From contig LJTN01000067.1 of the NCBI GenBank assembly GCA_001303415.1, positions 1 through 36,624 on the forward strand: 36,624 nt of DNA, read 5' to 3'. The notes beneath the pieces are model-generated. The model saw only the letters and a list, made by a program, of their open reading frames with translations, made no database searches and was not told the origin of the DNA. This DNA comes from Myxococcales bacterium SG8_38. GTDB taxonomy: Bacteria; Myxococcota_A; Polyangia; Polyangiales; Houyiibacteriaceae. Within the stretch, counting starts at the first letter, position 1; each line of letters begins with the position of its first letter. A program made the translations under genes and the position numbers. Positions 33,399 to 36,624 of the stretch are shown piece by piece.

Positions 33399-33705
33399 TG
33401 AAGCCATGAGCAATGCGACCCGTGCGCTCCAACTGGCCCGCGGTGTAGATGCACGGCCCGGGCTCGAGGCCGAAGCCATTTATCAGATGGGACGCGTACA
33501 TCTCGAGCGGGGCGATCGTGATGCGGCGCGGCAGTTGCTGCGTCAGTCCGTCTCTCTGACCGGTGCGCCTGCCGAGGCGTGGTTCTATTTGGGGGAAGCG
33601 CTCGCTAGCGACAATTCCCCGGCCGCGCGACGTGCCTACGAGAGGTATTTGGAGCTCGAGACGAGCGGACCTTTGGCAGACCGGGCCCGCCGAGCAATTC
33701 AGTAG
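32773..33705 (+). CDS. Membrane-anchored TPR protein (or C-terminal part of the frameshifted gene)
   Basis: In the +1 frame relative to the preceding ORF, this 310-residue frame (GTG 32773; ATG 32812 also possible) starts with a hydrophobic helix (PMGVFALLIAGISLLA, about 13-28). It continues with a long Pro/Ala/Glu-rich linker (30-155) and ends with at least three TPR units (about 160-305: ADTLYAQGQTALAASYYRRAL, EAIYQMGRVHLERGDRDAARQL as examples). TPRs mediate protein contacts; the partner is unknown. There is no ribosome-binding site at 32773, which agrees with the idea that translation enters from the upstream frame. Another TPR-membrane gene follows 12 bases later. Confidence 0.78.
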   Translation: MPRMKASLTSPIPMGVFALLIAGISLLAEAGAGRDPNEPKSSHEQKAPAPLAADPSKQTEPAVTTSIPQVADATADAVAAVMAIELPTAPLEPLSASAPAHAERNADAVPSAARRRPKPTASPRSETTAVSQKKAPPPETAPEAEPAAARVSLDSSDTARLTEHADTLYAQGQTALAASYYRRALEIDADYAPALVGMGRGILRAEKYDEAMSNATRALQLARGVDARPGLEAEAIYQMGRVHLERGDRDAARQLLRQSVSLTGAPAEAWFYLGEALASDNSPAARRAYERYLELETSGPLADRARRAIQ

Positions 33706-33711
33706 TATGCT
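33706..33711 (+). promoter_or_regulatory. -10 candidate (TATGCT) six bases before ATG 33718
   Basis: TATGCT ends six bases before the ATG, in the 12-base gap after the previous stop, again with leaderless geometry. An overlapping TAGTAT (33703-33708) is an alternative. Confidence 0.35.
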
Positions 33712-33717
33712 CCGCCG

Positions 33718-34563
33718 ATGGCGAGTAAACAGAGCGAGCAGCGCCAAGCTAGAAAGGAGCGGGCCAAGGCCGCGAAAGAAGCGAGGCGCATGGCAGAGGC
33801 GCGGGCGCGGCGCCGCAGGCAGATCCAGCTCCGGTGGTCGGCTGCGGTCGCGGTTCTGACGCTGGCGGTTGCCGCGGTTTGTTATTGGGTTCTCGACAAC
33901 CGCCAGCTGATGGGCGCGACGCTTCTCATCGGCGGGGTCTTGTTCTCGTGCTTGCGTTCGGCACGTTGGCGTCCGGCGTGCAGCCGCGTGATCGCACGCG
34001 CGCGGGGTCGATCGACTACGGCAAGCGCAACTAGAGCGGCGCCGATGGACGAAGCACAGTCAGAGCGCTGGGAGGCAGCCGAGGAGGGCATGGAGCTTCT
34101 TCACGCCGGCCAGGTGGACGAGGCGATCGACGAGCTTCTTCGCGTCGTGCACGAGGACCCGCAAAACGAATACGCGTACCACTTTCTCGGGCACGCGTAT
34201 TTCGAGAAGCAAGCTTTTCGAGAAGCGCTGAAGAGCTACGTCGAAGCATTGAAGCTCGCACCGGAATACGTCGGCGCCATGGTGGGTGCCGGGCAGACCC
34301 TCCGCATGATGGGGGAGTACGACCGCGCGATTCGTATGGGCAAACGGGTTTTGCAAGAGCACGAGAACGACCCCGATGCTTTGTTTCTCGTGGGTGCCGC
34401 ACACTTTCAAAAAGGCGAAAACCAAGCGGCGAAGCATCATCTCGAGCGATTCTTGGAGACCAATCCCGAGCTCGAAGTCGCCTTGGAGGTCGAGGGCATG
34501 CTGCAAGCCATCCGCGGCGAGGTCTTGCTTTTCCCAGGCGCAGAGGACACGGTAGAGAGCTGA
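33718..34563 (+). CDS. TPR protein with basic N terminus and two membrane helices
   Basis: The 281-residue protein begins with a highly basic Lys/Arg/Ala helix (1-38), then two hydrophobic segments (about 41-58 and 65-78), an Arg-rich stretch, and a TPR region (about 111-265) with at least four repeats (for example [39 protein letters not shown]). The repeats should lie in the cytoplasm by the positive-inside rule. The protein is likely a scaffold; I do not recognise a specific family. It lies between another TPR gene and the mutase gene, 13 bases before the latter, which has its own strong ribosome-binding site. Confidence 0.8.
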   Translation: MASKQSEQRQARKERAKAAKEARRMAEARARRRRQIQLRWSAAVAVLTLAVAAVCYWVLDNRQLMGATLLIGGVLFSCLRSARWRPACSRVIARARGRSTTASATRAAPMDEAQSERWEAAEEGMELLHAGQVDEAIDELLRVVHEDPQNEYAYHFLGHAYFEKQAFREALKSYVEALKLAPEYVGAMVGAGQTLRMMGEYDRAIRMGKRVLQEHENDPDALFLVGAAHFQKGENQAAKHHLERFLETNPELEVALEVEGMLQAIRGEVLLFPGAEDTVES

Positions 34564-34565
34564 GC

Positions 34566-34571
34566 AGGAGG
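34566..34571 (+). promoter_or_regulatory. Consensus ribosome-binding site (AGGAGG) of the mutase gene
   Basis: A perfect AGGAGG lies five bases before GTG 34577. It is one of only two full-consensus sites noticed in the window and fixes the GTG as start. Confidence 0.8.
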
Positions 34572-34576
34572 TACCG

Positions 34577-36289
34577 GTGAGCGCCGATCCGGCGAAGAAG
34601 CTGGCAGCCGACAGGCAGCCGGACCAAGACAAAGATCGCATTCGCGAGGAAGCGGCTCGTTGGCGCGCGGGGCAGGTGCAAAAGGCCGTGGCTCGTCAGC
34701 CTTTGCGCAAGGAGCGGTTCGTCACCCACAGCGACATGGAGGTGCCCGACCTGTTGACGCCGGCCGACCTGGAGATCGACTACGAGCGCGAGCTGGGCTT
34801 TCCAGGTCAGTTTCCGTACACGCGCGGCGTTCAACCCACCATGTATCAGGGCCGCCTGTGGACGATGCGGATGTTCGCGGGGTTTGGTACGCCGCGTCAG
34901 ACGAATGAGCGCTTCCGCTACCTGCTCGATCAAGGTCAGACCGGGCTGTCGACCGCCTTCGATTTTCCGACGTTGATGGGTTACGACAGCGATTCCCCGC
35001 GCTCGCTCGGCGAGGTGGGAATGGTCGGCGTTGCGGTCGATACGCTGCGCGACATGGAGGTTCTGTTCGACCAGATCCCGCTCGATAAGGTCACGACCTC
35101 GATGACCATCAACGGCCCGGCTGCGGTGCTGCTCGGTTTCTACATCGCGCTGGCTGACAAGCGAGGCATTCCCCGCGACAAGATCGGCGGCACGGTTCAG
35201 AACGACTGTCTCAAGGAGTTCATCGCGCAGCATGCCTGGGTCGTTCCTCCGCGTCCCGCCATGCGAATCGTCACCGACTCGATCGAGTTCTGCGCAAACG
35301 AGGTGCCACGCTGGAACAGCGTCAGCATCAGCGGCTACCACATTCGCGAGGCGGGAGCGACGGCGGCGCAAGAGCTCGCCTTCACCATCGCCGACGGGCT
35401 GGAGTACGTGAAGTGGGGAGTCGACCGGGGCTTGAACGTCGATCAGTTCGCGCCGCGGCTTTCCTTCTTTTTCGACGTCCACAGTGACTTCTTCGAAGAG
35501 ATTGCGAAGTTCCGTGCGGCTCGCCGGATGTGGGCGCGTCTCATGAAGGAGCGGTTCGATCCGGCGGACCCGCGCTCGTTGATGCTGCGTACCCACGCGC
35601 AGACGGCCGGGGTATCGCTGACGGCTCAGCAACCTTACAACAACGTGGCGCGCGTCGCGTTGCAAGCGCTTGCAGCCGTGTTGGGCGGCACGCAATCGCT
35701 CCATACGAACAGCCTCGATGAAACCTATGCTCTACCCACCGAGGAAGCCGTGACGCTGGCCCTGCGCACGCAGCAAATCATCGCCGAAGAGTCTGGTGTG
35801 GCCAACACGATCGATCCGCTGGCGGGAAGTTACTTCGTCGAGTCGATGACCAATCGTATCGAAGAGGATGCCATGGAGTATCTGCGCAAGATCGACGAGC
35901 TTGGCGGCATGGTGGAAGCCGTCGAGCGCGGATACCCCCAGCGGGAGATCGCCGCTTCGGCATATCGGCTCCAGCAACAGATCGAGAGCGGCGAAAAGAC
36001 GATCGTCGGTGTCAACAAGTATGAGCAGACCGATCAGCCGGAGATTCCGATGCTGCGCATCGACGAGTCGATTCAAAAGGAGCAGATCGAGAATCTGGCC
36101 AAGGTCAAAGCCGAGCGCGACGATGCCGCGGTCTCGAGGTCGCTGGCGGCCGTCGCGGAGGCCTGCCGCTCGGACCGCAACGTCATGCCTTCAATCATCG
36201 ACGCTGCCAGGGCCTACTGCACCGAACAAGAAATCTGCGACGTCTTTCGGCAGGTCTTCGGTCAGCACCAAGACCGGCCCGAGTTCTGA
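34577..36289 (+). CDS. B12-dependent acyl-CoA mutase, catalytic (large) subunit without B12 domain
   Basis: The 570-residue protein is the substrate-binding TIM-barrel chain of the methylmalonyl-CoA mutase family: [99 protein letters not shown] and [11 protein letters not shown]. It ends just after the barrel, so the B12-binding domain must be a separate subunit outside the window. Methylmalonyl-CoA mutase has Tyr in RQYAGF; here it is Phe100, as in isobutyryl-CoA mutases. R230 (in PAMR) keeps the carboxylate-binding Arg of methylmalonyl-CoA mutase, and A127 excludes the Asp of the hydroxyisobutyryl-CoA enzyme. The substrate is thus probably methylmalonyl-CoA, but this is unproven. Confidence 0.9.
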   Translation: MSADPAKKLAADRQPDQDKDRIREEAARWRAGQVQKAVARQPLRKERFVTHSDMEVPDLLTPADLEIDYERELGFPGQFPYTRGVQPTMYQGRLWTMRMFAGFGTPRQTNERFRYLLDQGQTGLSTAFDFPTLMGYDSDSPRSLGEVGMVGVAVDTLRDMEVLFDQIPLDKVTTSMTINGPAAVLLGFYIALADKRGIPRDKIGGTVQNDCLKEFIAQHAWVVPPRPAMRIVTDSIEFCANEVPRWNSVSISGYHIREAGATAAQELAFTIADGLEYVKWGVDRGLNVDQFAPRLSFFFDVHSDFFEEIAKFRAARRMWARLMKERFDPADPRSLMLRTHAQTAGVSLTAQQPYNNVARVALQALAAVLGGTQSLHTNSLDETYALPTEEAVTLALRTQQIIAEESGVANTIDPLAGSYFVESMTNRIEEDAMEYLRKIDELGGMVEAVERGYPQREIAASAYRLQQQIESGEKTIVGVNKYEQTDQPEIPMLRIDESIQKEQIENLAKVKAERDDAAVSRSLAAVAEACRSDRNVMPSIIDAARAYCTEQEICDVFRQVFGQHQDRPEF

Positions 36290-36303
36290 GCCGAGGCCGG
36301 CTC
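36288..36303. terminator. Hairpin overlapping the mutase stop, possible terminator
   Basis: GAGCCG-AGGC-CGGCTC forms a 6-bp perfect stem starting within the TGA stop; only a short CTTTC follows. It sits between convergent genes and could serve either strand. Confidence 0.35.
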
Positions 36304-36322
36304 CGCTTTCGACATGGCCCGC

Positions 36323-36624
36323 TCAGGGTCCGGTCATTTGCAGCCACATGGCTGCAAGCATCGCTGCGACCAGGATTGCCAGCCCGACCGTGCCGATGAT
36401 GTCCTCGGCGCGCTTGCGGCGGTGGCGGTCCTCCAGCCAGCCCGGGCTCATGGCGTCGTGCGCTGCGCTCTCCGACGGCAAGGGTGCGGGCGGAGGCATG
36501 GGCCTTTGGAGCAGTGGCTCGGGAAGTGCAGGCGCGGGGTTGGTCACGTCGCTCCACTGTTCATGTCGCGAGCCCACGCCGCGGACAACGCGACCGCTCT
36601 CGTTCGCCCCCGTCCGCTCGGTGG
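36323..36624 (-). CDS. Small single-pass membrane protein, 3' part (may extend past window edge)
   Basis: On the minus strand a frame without stops runs from the window end to a TGA at 36323. A GTG at 36577 would give an 84-residue protein, but the frame upstream is still open, so the true start may be outside. It has a Pro-rich segment (RPMPPPAPLP), a basic juxtamembrane stretch (DRHRRKRAED) and one transmembrane helix at the C terminus (IIGTVGLAILVAAMLAAMW). No family was recognised. Confidence 0.5.
   Translation of the reverse strand, partial: TERTGANESGRVVRGVGSRHEQWSDVTNPAPALPEPLLQRPMPPPAPLPSESAAHDAMSPGWLEDRHRRKRAEDIIGTVGLAILVAAMLAAMWLQMTGP

Noticed and set aside
1-36624. tRNA, rRNA or riboswitch genes
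   Set aside because: No T-loop consensus with matching acceptor stem and no rRNA-like or known riboswitch segment was recognised on either strand; a covariance-model scan would be needed to exclude weak cases.
36290-36624. A B12-binding small mutase subunit following the mutase gene
   Set aside because: No DxHxxG-type B12 motif occurs in any frame after the stop; the remaining sequence fits a small membrane protein on the opposite strand.

Overview
The window is dense, high-GC, G/C-ending-codon DNA typical of a large-genome delta-type proteobacterium, most likely a member of the Myxococcota. This placement is inferred. It rests on a eukaryotic-like Ser/Thr kinase carrying a zinc ribbon and EREPN-type repeats, lipoproteins with Kazal and eight-cysteine modules, TPR-membrane proteins, a hexamer-repeat intergenic island and acyl-CoA metabolism typical of that phylum. 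No rRNA, tRNA, CRISPR array, insertion sequence or prophage was seen. Most of the window is core metabolism, RNA modification and repair.

Layout. 1-2812: the end of an MrfA-type helicase and a complete MrfB-type exonuclease (mitomycin-repair pair), closed by a probable terminator. 2914-4533: a Cys-rich Kazal lipoprotein. 4591-7269 (minus): OsmC, a Dus tRNA dihydrouridine synthase and a class II glutamine amidotransferase, with a terminator between dus and osmC. 7334-11018 (plus): a three-gene biotin-dependent acyl-CoA carboxylase (biotin carboxylase, GcdA-like carboxyltransferase, carrier with two biotinyl-like domains), followed by an esterase lipoprotein, a class V PLP enzyme and a DUF420 membrane protein. 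13713-15452 (minus): a CstA-type carrier, divergent from a DapA-family gene and pyrD, with a perfect inverted repeat in the divergent gap. 17653-18196: the only long non-coding stretch, holding a hexamer repeat and strong hairpins. 18197-19459 (minus): a dicarboxylate/amino-acid symporter, divergent from tyrA and dapB.

21558-26197 is a tightly coupled run: zinc-ribbon protein, Ser/Thr kinase, queA, tgt. 26290-29688 is purH, purD and a TsaC-like gene, followed by a small 87-residue protein and a lipoprotein. 30723-32318 (minus) holds a DUF72 gene and rluD. 32418-34563 holds TPR proteins, one apparently split by a frameshift. 34577-36289 is the catalytic chain of a B12-dependent acyl-CoA mutase without its B12 domain. 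The right edge holds the end of a small membrane protein (minus).

Co-working genes: dapA/dapB (lysine and diaminopimelate), tyrA (tyrosine), pyrD and purHD (nucleotides); queA/tgt, dus, rluD and tsaC (tRNA and rRNA modification); the carboxylase and the mutase (acyl-CoA carbon flow). A recurring signal is a -10-like TANNNT hexamer, often with an extended TGN, that ends 6-8 bases before the start codon. This suggests that several genes here are transcribed as leaderless mRNAs. No clear new defence or biosynthetic system was found. The best leads are the unusual carboxylase, the leaderless promoters, two palindromic operator candidates, the frameshifted TPR gene and the structured non-coding island.
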